A stretch of DNA of 64,000 nucleotides from Lepidostoma basale. Lineage: Eukaryota > Arthropoda > Insecta > Trichoptera > Lepidostomatidae. The notes beneath the pieces were generated by a model, which saw nothing but the letters and a program-made list of their open reading frames with translations, searched no databases and had not been told where the DNA came from. The stretch covers positions 930,001 through 994,000 of the forward strand of contig JAHDVF020000527.1 of NCBI GenBank assembly GCA_022606425.2, given 5' to 3'. Each line of letters begins with the position of its first letter. Position 1 is the first letter of the stretch. The translations under genes were made by a program, and so were the position numbers. Of the stretch, positions 54,801 through 63,815 are shown piece by piece.

Positions 54801-56416
54801 TGTAATTTAATATTAACTTATATAAGAATAGTTAATATTTTTTTAAATATAGTCATTGTGAAAAATCACGAAACTTATAAGCTTCCATTTACCTTTCGGG
54901 TGATAAGAAGTGTTTCAAAATACAAGTGGTAATGCCACCAGCCATAATTAATTTAAAAAAAATAATAATATCAGTTACATACTTCATTGTTCATTCATGA
55001 AAGAGAAAGCACGTGGACCGTCTACAGAATGCACACAATATTTTTCTATCTTGATTGTTCCTATAAAAGTGCTTATAAAATGCACTACTTTTTTTATATT
55101 TTGTTTAAAAAATTGTTTTGTTTTAGTATATTAGTGTAGATGTACATATATTAAAACGGATTTAAGCCACTGGTGTATTATTATTTAAGAAGTATTTTAT
55201 TTTGAGCAATTATGAGTTATCTTTTTGACAACAATAGTCGTTGTAAGCATTTCTCAATGGTGTTGCGTACAAAAATATAGCATTTTTTAGCACTCTAAGA
55301 CTTAGTAAGCTCAATCACAGAGTCTGAACCTGGACTAATTAATTAACTCAAGGTAAAGTAATAATAAATTTGGATTCATATTGATGATACAAAACATGAA
55401 ATACCTTACCTTCACATTTTTCAAAAGTACTAAGTGCAGTTTCCAACTGTTTCTTGACATCGGAATCCTTATCTACTGCTTTTTCTATGGAGTGATTTTC
55501 AAAATAATGGTCTCGAAAAATGTACAATCTGTCGACTTCATCCTGCGTGAAAAAAAGGTAAACAAATGAAGTTTTAAAAGAGTTTCACAAAATTTAACAT
55601 CTTAAGTTTATCAGAAATTAAAATACCATATCTATAACATGGAATCTCTATGTTACATTTGCATTTGAAGTGTTTTGCCATATCATTCATAATGATCTTA
55701 TCTGATGTGATATGGTCACATTTTTTTTTTACCTAAGTATCCCAATAAGTAAAAGATAAATTCTTTACCAGATCAACCACTATTTTACGAGTTTTGTGGA
55801 ATAAACATGGAAAAAATGGGTTACACAACCTTTATGCCATCACACTACTGATTTAACGAGTTTTGAAATATTCCTAAGATACATAATATCTAGTATCAAT
55901 GCTATTCTACATAAAATAACACATTTAAAGGTCCACGAATCGGGGATATATCTTGTAACGCAAAATATTTTAAAATACGGTCTCAATTCATATTGTTTAC
56001 ATGCATAACTATAAAATACAACCTCGAGAACTTTTAATATGATAAAAATAACTTTATCGCTGTGTGCAAATAAAGTCATTGTAAAACTTTGGAATAGAAT
56101 TGATATTTCGTAAGTCAGGGAGATTATTAAAAATAACCTAGTACAGTGGTGAAGTAACTTAAATTAAAAGTTCAATTACCCTGTAATTGCATGCAGTAAT
56201 TCCCTATAAGGAGGATGTTTAAATAGGCGTGGGTAGTTTAAGGTGGGACCAGAAATTACGAATAAATGAATGAATAAGTGGAGTAATTACAAAAAAAACC
56301 TCTTGTAAATATGAAAGAAAATAAATAAAATAAATGTTTACCGTTAAATCGAGAATTAACTTATCTAATTCCTCTTTAGATTTAGTTTCTTCTATAACAT
56401 AAGAATCGACAGACAT
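48723..56416 (-). CDS. TTC5: Tetratricopeptide repeat protein 5 (STRAP), 8 coding exons
   Basis: Joining 56416-56342, 55542-55410, 54332-54112, 53113-52817, 51682-51497, 50444-50272, 49228-49084 and 48842-48723 gives 449 aa with every junction GT-AG and in frame; vertebrate TTC5 is about 440 aa. The N-terminal two thirds are TPR helices (LSKAVKLDPKLVDAWNELG, AKEAVQLDPKDGVSWCILG, FSKAIALDPTWEDPP). The C-terminal part is the OB-fold (TFCIVDSQGTCMAVTVYN, GVIIGDTIAIPEP, VMVVNGKKVG). Known roles of the family are as p300/JMY cofactor and as the ribosome-bound factor that recognises nascent tubulin for tubulin mRNA autoregulation. Introns hold a piggyBac relic, a piggyBac-like MITE, a SINE and other relics. 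Assignment rests on domain order and remembered family motifs. Confidence 0.9.
49084..49228 (-). CDS. TTC5: TTC5 coding exon 7 (OB-fold)
   Basis: Acceptor gttgtag. The exon encodes TFCIVDSQGTCMAVTVYNL, then DGKGVIIGDTIAIPEPFVTH and ends KDK; 145 nt, donor gtatat, phase 0. Confidence 0.88.
49480..50255 (+). pseudogene. piggyBac transposase relic in a TTC5 intron
   Basis: N-terminal piece MAERACKQTRRACNITSNED, then after a gap the C-terminal region YKRRGRVSGGVCPLRLQAL and a Cys/His block: LCKM, WECEKCLVALHMPECF, AYH. This is the zinc-binding tail of piggyBac transposases. The right end gtggtgcaatgggTTAA (50239-50255) looks like a terminal repeat with TTAA. The catalytic core is missing, and no matching left end was found. 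Confidence 0.72.
50272..50444 (-). CDS. TTC5: TTC5 coding exon 6
   Basis: Acceptor tttacag, then QLDNKQMGPYSDGKYTSGNQ, ... ADLKVEMNPEIVILGKVVCS; 173 nt, donor gtaagt. A piggyBac-type end with its TTAA lies 10 bp beyond the donor. Confidence 0.86.
50450..51490. other. TTC5 intron, nothing recognised
   Basis: AT-rich; minor frames without recognisable product. Confidence 0.4.
51497..51682 (-). CDS. TTC5: TTC5 coding exon 5 (TPR)
   Basis: Acceptor ttttcag, then ALIYEEEFSQALDSFSKAIA and a Lys-rich linker KTKGKIKGKRLQQMIQ; 62 codons, donor gtaaca. Confidence 0.87.
51755..52210 (+). mobile_element. Family 7 relic split by a piggyBac-like MITE
   Basis: Left tttgataatgccgta and right aaatgtcactcccat, ttctagaatgctgac belong to the family 7 arm. 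The 248 bp between is the MITE. Confidence 0.5.
51906..52153. mobile_element. piggyBac-like MITE with TTAA ends
   Basis: Perfect 16 bp inverted ends TTAACCACTTAATGCT / AGCATTAAGTGGTTAA. The TTAA is at 51906-51909 and 52150-52153, the piggyBac target. The right part is unusually GC-rich (ggcgcgatacgatacatg, gccgcgcgcg). No coding frame. Confidence 0.8.
52259..52560 (+). mobile_element. tRNA-derived SINE, copy 6, with an internal 85 bp insert
   Basis: Head and body as in other copies. Between the body and tail is a foreign piece ending aatttattattattattatta that resembles the tail of another retroelement. Lies in a TTC5 intron. Confidence 0.72.
52817..53113 (-). CDS. TTC5: TTC5 coding exon 4 (TPR)
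   Basis: Acceptor tttcag, then KRNKVSLRNMSIVLRQEV... through LHYNRAI; 99 codons. The donor gtttgt (52811-52816) was chosen because it gives NRAI + ALIYEEE, keeping the spacing expected between these TPR helices. The open frame continues past it into intron sequence. Confidence 0.85.
53175..53385 (+). mobile_element. Family 7 palindromic element, degraded
   Basis: Arms aaatgtctgttatctagaag / catttagataactgactttt; cores damaged; 3' end aaaatagagttttac (ATG lost). Lies in a TTC5 intron. Confidence 0.55.
53570..53760 (+). mobile_element. LINE RT tail fragment
   Basis: IPTKPRRRGRPMATWWANME, KEFQRENLTVEMSQNIKVWR, RADPR stop. Confidence 0.55.
54112..54332 (-). CDS. TTC5: TTC5 coding exon 3 (TPR)
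   Basis: Acceptor ttttcag. The exon completes a Glu codon, then STISDVIKANFLYLKGRALN and the TPR pair LSKAVKLDPKLVDAWNELG / CYWKDNNLPEAKNCFSGAL. It ends in phase 0 before gtgagt. Confidence 0.88.
54340..55405. other. TTC5 intron
   Basis: Has a short TTAG-tailed LINE end (54452-54482) and a weak hAT-like end at 54363. Otherwise nothing was recognised. Confidence 0.4.
55410..55542 (-). CDS. TTC5: TTC5 coding exon 2
   Basis: Acceptor cag, then DEVDRLYIFRDHYFENHSIE... to KCE; 133 nt, donor gtaagg, leaving one base for the next codon. Confidence 0.85.
55543..56341. other. TTC5 intron 1
   Basis: AT-rich; 55590-55625 (cttaagtttatcagaaatt) resembles the tail of the family 5 element. Nothing else was recognised. 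Confidence 0.35.
56342..56416 (-). CDS. TTC5: TTC5 coding exon 1
   Basis: ATG at 56416-56414 starts MSVDSYVIEETKSKEELDK; 25 codons, phase 0, donor gtaaac. It faces the tektin start codon 439 bp away. Confidence 0.8.
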
Positions 56417-56855
56417 TATCGAATACTGAATCTAAAACACAATACTTTGAATTAGTAGATTTTTTTAATGGCGGCACTTGAATTAACACGAGAAATAAAT
56501 TAATATTTCACGCCTTCACGTTGTACATTTTATTTAATTCATGCGTAAATCAGCAACACCGAAAACAGAAAATTTGACAGACCGCAAACACATTTCTGTC
56601 ACATGCAAAAACAAAAAACGAAAACACAGACTTGCCAGTGGTAAAAATCTACAGATCTAAATTTCTTTGGGATTATCAGTATGTAGGTACTTAAATTGTT
56701 TTGTAAAAACATTTAAAAAAAAGAATCACAAATCATTATTTTACACTGTTCAATTGTTTTTATAAATGTCATTAAAATATATTTTTTAATCGTATTTGGC
56801 GTATCATTTAAGATTTTATTTTTATTTATTAACTCTTTTTCAACATCATATTCCA
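56417..56855. promoter_or_regulatory. Divergent promoter region between TTC5 and tektin
   Basis: 439 bp separate the two start codons, which point away from each other. The stretch has no repeat relic that I recognise, unlike nearly every other non-coding stretch here. No clear TATA box or Inr was identified. A shared bidirectional promoter is an inference from geometry. Confidence 0.5.
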
Positions 56856-57064
56856 ATGTCGGGTTCCGTTGTTGTATTTGAAAAACCTCTACCACATATT
56901 AATTTCTCAGATTGGCAAGCGGGTCTTGCAGAGCTTCAACAGTGTGCAGATAGAAAGAGAGATTATGCTTTTCACTTTCGACACTCGGCACGTAAACTGC
57001 GAATCGAAAGCAAAGTTAAAACCGAATGGGACACATATCATAATGATAACCGTCTAAGTGAAAG
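56856..57064 (+). CDS. Tektin exon 1
   Basis: ATG at 56856 (MSGSVVVFEKPLPHINFSDW...). The frame is open 20 codons further upstream, but this ATG fits the usual tektin N-terminus. The donor is gtgcat after GAAAG. Confidence 0.82.
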
Positions 57065-60000
57065 GTGCATTAAATTTTATTTCGAAATAATTCAATGCCG
57101 CTTTACTGTATTACTCCACACTTATATTTGTATAACCTATCCTTTTTATTTTTTCAACAAAATCTATTATTTCATAAACCACCTTCCATTAGACAATCAG
57201 CATTTTAGTTATTTCTTATTCAAATAATAATCATGCGATGTTTTGAAAATATTTCAAGGGTTCAAGAAATAGCATTTTGGCGTGACACATTCAAATACCT
57301 TCTAGATAAGGTAGAAAAGGAATTAGCCTCTCTGATAGAGGAGAAGGCATCTACGGACAAAGAGCTGGAGGGACTGGGAACTTTTATCCTCGTCACGTCG
57401 GATTGCCTCTCTAGTAGGGATGCCAGAAGAGCTACGGAGCTGACACACGACCTTGCTAACGACGAGCTGAAAAAGGTAAATCCTATCGGAATTTGCCCCT
57501 TATTCCTTTCGCAATGTTGTTAGTTTCTTTTATTTTTAATAAAAAACATTTTTTGCAATTATTCACTCTGGGCCAATTTTCTTCACATATATCAGGGTTT
57601 CCCAAACTATGTTCCTCAGAACACCAATGTTGTGCAACAATTTGGAAACCTTTCATACATTGCAACACATTTAAAAATCATATTGAAAGGCGAGTAATGA
57701 TCAATCGCCACTGATATGTATGACGTCAAGAACACCGACCCAACACCAGATATTAAAATTTTAATTACCTACCAATATTTTTCCTGATATCAAGAAGATA
57801 TAAAATTCGAAAAAACTAACTAACTAACCATCACACCGTCTCCCAGAAGGGGTAAGCAGAAATAATGGACTGCCACACTTTTCTTTCCTGACATACTTCT
57901 CTCCAAACCATAACATTCATACATCGTGTCATGCACCCACATCGATTTCTCCGACTCCTCACATAGTCGACATTTAATATTTGATTTATTCGATCGTGGC
58001 ACGTTTTCCTCGGTCTTCCTCTATTTCTAGTTCCATTTACATCGTTAACATATACCTTTTAACCATTATTTTTTTCATTCATTCTTTCCATGTGTATAAA
58101 CCATTTTAACGGTCCTTTCATTTTGAGTAATTTTTTCTATGACTCAAAATTGTGAAAGTCATTGAATGATTTATTTATTATTATTTTTTTAAATATATTG
58201 TATTAGAGTTTCACATTTAAAAATAATTACCCAAACTAAAAAAAATAAGCTAAGTGTTTCGTTAAAATTTCTAGAGAAATTGTCATAAAATGAATTGATA
58301 ACTATAGCTTGGATACCATTCCTAGAGGAAACCCCGCATTTTCGCTGACCACGTGTCAGAGATGAGGCGAATATCTACTTTTCGGCAAATATCAAACAAT
58401 ATTTTTAACTTAGAAACATGACGAATATTAGCGTGGACGAATATAAAAGTTTCGCTGTAAACACCTGAACCCTAATTCGTGTTTCTTGCTTTAGGAATTG
58501 TGTGTTGAAGAGATGAACAAAAGACTTCTAGTGGATTACTGTCAGATGTCATGGGACAAGATCAATCAGCTAGAAAAACTGAAGTTCAAACTTATTCTCG
58601 AAATTAACAACAAAACTGAAAACATGGCCATCGACTATGATCAGATGGTTCTGAGTAAGGACAGCGCCAGCATTTCATTTAAACCTGATGCACTGAGGAT
58701 TCAAAAGAAGTAAGGGATTTTATGATTCATATATTTTTTTAATAACGTCGATATGATGACCGGTAACTATCGTAAAATAATATTTATTCTAATAATGCTA
58801 AAATAACGATGTATCGTTGTTCCCAAAACTATCGAGAAACGCTAAGAACGAACGTCGTTGCCTAAAAGATGACTCAAAATTGTTCAAATTTTTATATTTT
58901 TTGTGCGACAAATAGTGCGTCTCGCTCGCATGCTCGTACGAACAAGCAAGAGAGAAGGAGATAGCGCATATTCCGTAGACTTTCCCCAATGCAAATACTA
59001 TGATGGTTTTGACACATGGAATCAAAAAACATTTATATCTGGTGGTATTCTAGTGGTGGAGAACTAATCATGATATTTAACTTTGATTTGAAGACTGATC
59101 ATTACAAAGGTGCCAAGTATCAAAATAGACAAATTACTATGCACAGATGCTAAGTGATTGAATAACATAATGTAGTGTAAACTGCAATCTGTAAATATTC
59201 CACCCGTGCTACCTGACACTTGTTACAATAAACAGTTTTTTATTTTTTTTATTTGTTCAAATCAAATCAAATCAGTTTATTAACTCAAAAGACATTACAA
59301 ACAGCAAAATGTTAACGACATCTATTGAGTACAGGTAAAATATTATAAAAATACAACATAAGACCAGGAACGCATTAGAGATGGTTCGACATTAGGAAGA
59401 CAAGATACTTTCTAAAGTCAAGAGTATTTGTCCCCTGAACGTACCTTCACTAATATGAAAGACGTCGGGAAATCTATCAGGGAGAAAAAGACCAACACCC
59501 TCTAGCACGGCCGAGTTCTCGAAATATCCCCTGATTAATAAAGAAATGGGTAATGAGATGCCCATCTCTTCGAAGCTGTAGAGAATTGTTTCCGAACATT
59601 CCCAAAAGAAATGCCGTGGGATAAAGCCATGGATAACTACCATACTCCCTCATGTAGAGATACCTCTCCCCAGCAAAACGGAATATCTCGCCTCGTGAGG
59701 ACTCCATTTCACAGAACCATTGTTTTATCTCTGGACTCCTCCCCGTGGGCGGACCTACCTGCTAAATCACCCGCTTCTGGTGTTTCCTTTCTATTACGGT
59801 ACCACCTTTCTGCATTTCTTTATCACAGCCTTGTCATTGCTTGAAGAATCAACAATGTCTCTTAGATGTTGTTAATTCTTTCATTATTCCTTTGCCTTTC
59901 CTTTTCCATCGTTATGTTCAAACCACTTAGAAACTTTGTAATAAATAGCCTTCAATTTATCCAGCTTATCTAATGGTTTTAATTTCTCTTAAGCTCCCTC

Positions 60001-62353
60001 TCTTACCAAAAGTGGTTGGACAACCAGGAGCACTTCATGGAGGAGAGCAAACGAGAGTTGCGCCTAGCCTTGGGAGGACGAGAACAGTTGTTTCTAGCGA
60101 GAGGTAAAGCCAGAAACTTGATGAGGTCACAAGTAGACGCCACAAACTATGCCCTGAGGAGGAGAATCTACGAGACCAAGAGGTCGCATGCGGAGCTCAA
60201 GTGGCAGAAGGAGAAGGTTTATAGATTTTTAGACCAATTTCTTATTTATGATTAAACTTACCTCATTTTTGCACAATTCATTTTACTAACTAACTAACCA
60301 TCACGCCGTCTTCCCGGAAGGGTAGGCAGAATTAATGCACCGCGATTTCTCTACGTTCATACATCGTATCATGCACGCACGTCGATTTCTCTGACTCCTG
60401 ACGTGGCCGACATTAAATATTTAATTGATTTGATCGTCCCACGATTTATTCGGTCTTCTTCTATTTCTAGCTCCGTTTACGTCGTTTCAATATACATTCT
60501 TCGCCATTGTGTCTTTACTTCTTTCAATATCACTCTCCACTCTCCCATCTTTTCTAAACATACTCGCTTAATAAACAAATTCATCCCACCATTCACGCTA
60601 ATGTTCCAGACTGTCATGCTTATTCTTTTTCGAAAACCATTACTTTAACATTCATCATCAAATCATATCGGACAAATACCTCATATATACTAGACACCAG
60701 AACTTGTATTTCATGCTCGTTGTCTGCAAGTAGCATAGCGTCGTCCGTATACAACATACAGCTTACTGACACTTCGCTCATTTTTGCACCTGCATCCGAC
60801 CCTTTCATATCATTCATACACTTGTCCATATACAGATTAAATAACCACGGGGACATGACCAACCCCTGTTTGACACCTTTATTGATATAAAACCAGGCTG
60901 TCATATCTCCATTTACTCTGACACTAGCAATAGTGCTTTCTGTGTCTCTCTTATTTTTGTCCTGTCACACCTCCGTAGTTCATAGGGCCTCAAGGAACCT
61001 TTTCCACCCGACTCTATCGCATGCTTGAGAGGTATGTCAGGACAGAGTAGTATGGTGGTCCATCCTCTCTGCTCCCGGGGAAACGGCGTGATGGTTAATT
61101 AGTTGATAATATTGATTACACAATAACATTTGAAACATTTAATAATGCTTTAGTAAGGCAAAATATGCCTTTCTCATAAAATATAATAAAACAATAATTA
61201 AATAAAACGATGTTTTTTAAGTACTTCCACTTTTGTCTTTATTTCAATAGCGACCGGTTTCGCCAGGCTCACTGGCATCGACAGACTGGTGAAAGTAGTT
61301 TAAAAAACATCGTTTTATTTCATAATTATTTCAAAGGAACTTCCATCAAGAGATTTCATTTTGATTATACGAGTATCATAAAACTTCTAGAAAATTTAAA
61401 TTTTCAAACATATTTATTATTTCACAGCAATATTCCCTGAAAATTATGTCGGCAACAATCTCCGAATCTCCAAAATTATACAATCTACCATGCGAATCTA
61501 TATGAATACATTTTTGATAGCAATAGCATTCAATGTTTTTCAATTTATATGAGTATTTTCTATTTACAAAACACAAACACAAAACCTGTAAAAATAACAA
61601 ATGAAAATATAGGTTAAATAAAATATATTAAATTACATAAATAAAACATTCAAAATAACTTTAAAAACGGGGCTAGTTATACATTCAATTGAACATTATC
61701 CGTGAAGATCCTTTTGAGATGCAGTTTGCAAGGATCCCTGCAAGAATGCCGTACCCCCTAACGCAATAAAAACTGTTACAAGCAAGATGAATTTGATTGT
61801 AATTTATTTACTATTTCCCCTCCCTATTACAGAACTAATGTGTTACAATTCCGATCGGACGTATTGTAACCCAAAGAAATCGTTAGGAAAATTCGATGAA
61901 TAGGGGACCAGTCTAGTGCGCCCTGAGCGATGCAGGCTGGGTTCCGTCTCAGAGTGTGACCGATCCACTGCCATTTGCGTCTAGCGACTTGTTCTCTAAT
62001 TGGCTTTTCGCCTGCCATGCTCCAGAGAATGTCATTTGACACTGTTTGGAGTGCTTTCTGTGTATAACAATGTAATTGCCGCGAAAAGTTTTGTGTTTAT
62101 TCCATATTAATTTCTTATCTCGCTTTCAGATGGAAGACAATATGGGTAAACTTGTTGCTGAAATGTCTACGCTAGAGGCCTCGCTCTTGGCCAAAACGAA
62201 TGCATTGAAATTGGCCATGACGCGTCTAGAGAACAGGAACTATAGGGCGGCTGCCGAACTGGCGCTGGATCCTCCGGACCACGGGTTAAAATTGGAAGTC
62301 AAAGCCCTTCAAAAAACAATTAAGACGTTGGGTGAGAAATTCGACCTGTCCAA
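56856..62353 (+). CDS. Tektin (tektin-2-like), 3' end beyond window
   Basis: Exons 56856-57064, 57259-57475, 58495-58709, 59994-60216 and 62130-62353 join in frame with GT-AG borders to give 362 residues, predominantly coiled coil. Tektins are filament proteins inside the doublet microtubules of cilia and flagella; in insects expression is usually in sperm and ciliated sensory neurons. Matching features are DWQAGLAELQQCADRKRDYA, ATNYALRRRIYETKRSHAEL followed by KWQKEK, and TRLENRNYR before the tektin nonapeptide site. That nonapeptide, RPNVELCRD in classical tektins, reads RAAAELALD here (residues 327-335). Exon 5 ends in phase 2, so the last exon (about 50-70 residues) is past 64000. The resemblance is closest to tektin-2. 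Confidence 0.87.
57259..57475 (+). CDS. Tektin exon 2
   Basis: Acceptor atttcaag, then RVQEIAFWRDTFKYLLDKVE ... DELKK; 217 nt, donor gtaaat, phase 0. Predicted coiled coil. Confidence 0.84.
57593..57665 (+). mobile_element. hAT-like element end
   Basis: cagggtttcccaaactatg is hAT-like; partner end not found. Lies in tektin intron 2. Confidence 0.35.
57814..58130 (-). mobile_element. TTAG-tailed LINE fragment
   Basis: actaactaactaaccatcac at the 3' end and about 310 bp of the family. Lies in tektin intron 2. Confidence 0.65.
58495..58709 (+). CDS. Tektin exon 3
   Basis: Acceptor gctttag, then ELCVEEMNKRLLVDYCQMSW ... DALRIQK; 215 nt, donor gtaagg, leaving two bases of a split codon. Confidence 0.85.
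58715..59260. other. Tektin intron 3, first part
   Basis: Nothing recognised. Confidence 0.4.
59263..59720 (-). mobile_element. LINE 3' end with (TGATT)-type tail, second copy
   Basis: aaatcaaatcaaatca at the 3' end; minus frame 59707-59477 MESSRGEIFRFAGERYLYMR. Shares blocks with 31742-32060. Confidence 0.55.
59994..60216 (+). CDS. Tektin exon 4
   Basis: The acceptor ttctcttaag at 59984-59993 was chosen because it alone restores the frame from exon 3 and yields NSLSYQKWLDNQEHFMEESK. The nearer AG at 60011-60012 breaks the frame. It continues to HAELKWQKEK; donor gtttat, phase 0. Confidence 0.83.
60285..60930 (-). pseudogene. TTAG-tailed LINE with part of the catalytic RT domain
   Basis: Minus frame 60904-60620: KGVKQGLVMSPWLFNLYMDK, then SCMLYTDDAMLLADNEHEIQ. 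The second holds the Y-x-D-D catalytic box (YTDD), and the first is the preceding RT motif. Downstream (60610-60285) is the family's usual 3' end with TTAG repeats. It is the only copy here reaching the RT palm; frame broken after 60620. Confidence 0.75.
60955..61100. mobile_element. Junction of two LINE 3' fragments
   Basis: 60955-61023 matches the minus-strand 3' end of the 15986-16385 LINE (cctgtcacacctccgtagtt). 61024-61100 is a plus TTAG-tailed end (aaacggcgtgatggttaat). Confidence 0.5.
61105..61400 (+). mobile_element. Family 7 relic split by family 6
   Basis: tttaataatgctttagtaag and ataaaacttctagaaaatt are family 7 flanks of the inserted family 6 unit. Confidence 0.5.
61194..61370 (+). 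mobile_element. Short palindromic element, family 6
   Basis: aattaaataaaacgatg ... minus ribozyme-like core ... aaacatcgttttattt, then aaggaacttccatcaagag (ATG mutated to AGG). Lies in tektin intron 4. Confidence 0.62.
61888..62060 (-). mobile_element. LINE RT tail fragment in tektin intron 4
   Basis: Minus: LWSMAGEKPIREQVARRKWQ, WIGHTLRRNPACIAQGALDW; matches 16180-16320. It ends 70 bp before tektin exon 5. Confidence 0.65.
62130..62353 (+). CDS. Tektin exon 5 with degenerate nonapeptide
   Basis: Acceptor cgctttcag, then MEDNMGKLVAEMSTLEASLL, ... TRLENRNYRAAAELALD ... EKFDLSK; 224 nt, donor gtgagt, phase 2. No continuation exon was found before 64000. Confidence 0.85.
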
Positions 62354-62689
62354 GTGAGTTATTAACCTCTCGAGTAGTAAGTTATTAATGATATGACATA
62401 CCTATAGGAAACATTATTTTTTAAGTTTGTTTAATAAAACACGTAACTAGCCTATAAAATATTTAACAAATATCACGCCATTGCAGTCATATGTGATTGC
62501 CAATGGTTGAATTAAAGTCCTCAAGCACCGCTATTCACGCGTTAACGGAGTTTTCATAATATAATATGGTTAAGTTAAAATTGGCATGCGTAAGGCAAAT
62601 AATTACATATGGCGTCGAAGTAAAGGCAGATAATGATCGCATTTCGTATAATGATCACTCCTATAGTATTAGTTCCAACCTTTAAGTGT

Positions 62690-62850
62690 GGAAGCCAAGC
62701 ATGGAATTGGTTTCTACGATAGAATTTCAAATAGTAGATCGGAAGGAATGTAGAGCGGACGAAAGTATTATGATTAAAATTATGAAAGAATCGCTAAGTT
62801 GTTTTGGATACAAAGAACGCATGGATGAAGAAATAATGGTTAAGAAAGTA
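62690..62850 (+). mobile_element. TTAG-tailed LINE relic, host of a pogo insertion
   Basis: Degraded + copy: PTLKCGSQAWNW-FYDRI, ADESIMIKIMKESLSCFGYK, ERMDEEIMVKKV, cut at about 62850 by the pogo element. Confidence 0.6.
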
Positions 62851-62852
62851 GG

Positions 62853-63815
62853 GTAGACCGAGGCGAATCGGATCACTTTTTTTTTGAGAATATTTAAATC
62901 ATACTACAGTATAATATATGAAACTTTTATTGACAAAATAGTAATCAGTAACAACCTAGCTACGTAATAAACATTTTAAAACTTAAAATGTTCTTTAATT
63001 CTCCAAAATATGAACTAAAAACTTGAAAGACAGAAATATCTGAATCGCCCCAATTTTCGGGGCGAATAGGATCGTACAAAACATTTATAACTAAATTAAA
63101 ATTTTCTTAACACTTAACTTTGGAATCATTACCAACATTGAGATAATGAATAGTGAGATCAGTATTAATAAGTAACACATAAAACACATATACGAGTATA
63201 CGGGCCTTTTTTACTGTTTCTAAAGTCTTGAAGAATTCGGCCACTTTTTCCCTTTTCATGCCGTCAATTATTGCTCTAAACAAATATTATTAACAAAATT
63301 CTGGTTTCCAAATAGTCAACTGCTTATTTCTTTCCATAAAGCGATGGAGCCAGTCCTAACCAGCCATTCCTACTGCTCTGTTAAAATTGTGTTTAATTTT
63401 TTGACATTCTGCGAATTCAAAGGCATATTTACGAATCACCGTGGGTGTCATTCCGAAGCCATGACTCGCTAATTGCAGTAAACGGCCTGCTAAAATCTTT
63501 TCAACAGTCTCATCTAAGGCTGGCTGTCCACCAATCGCTTTAATGACACCTCTGGAGAAAGTAACTCTTCTTTGTAGTCTCGTTTTTAGTAATTCGTTAA
63601 CCTCAACAGCCCGACGTAAGGTTAACTCTTTGGCCGAGATTTTACTTGCAGCTTCTCTCATTTCTTGGGACCATTCTCCCGCATTAGTCTTTCTATTGTA
63701 CGTGCAAACTTTCTACAAGGAAATAAAAACGCATCGTTAACTTCAAATATAAAACAAATCATTTAAAAATAGTGATCCAATTCGCCCCCGATGACGCGAT
63801 CCGAATAACCCCGTA
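62853..63815 (-). mobile_element. pogo-type DNA transposon, internally deleted
   Basis: Left end gaccgaggcgaatcggatca and right inner block agtgatccaattcgccccc are inverted relatives. ggcgaat and ggatc motifs recur near both ends and at 63058-63074. TA is present at 62854-62855 and 63814-63815. Exact borders are uncertain. Confidence 0.6.
63265..63716 (-). pseudogene. pogo/Tigger-type transposase N-terminal relic
   Basis: Minus: KVCTYNRKTNAGEWSQEM, REAASKISAKELTLRRAVEV (Psq-type HTH), ALDETVEKILAGRLLQLASH, GFGMTPTVIRKYAFEFAECQ, FNRAVGMAG, an in-frame TAG at about 63358, then DWLHRFMERNKQLTIWKPE and a stop. This is the CENP-B/pogo DNA-binding half. The DDE domain is absent. Confidence 0.75.
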
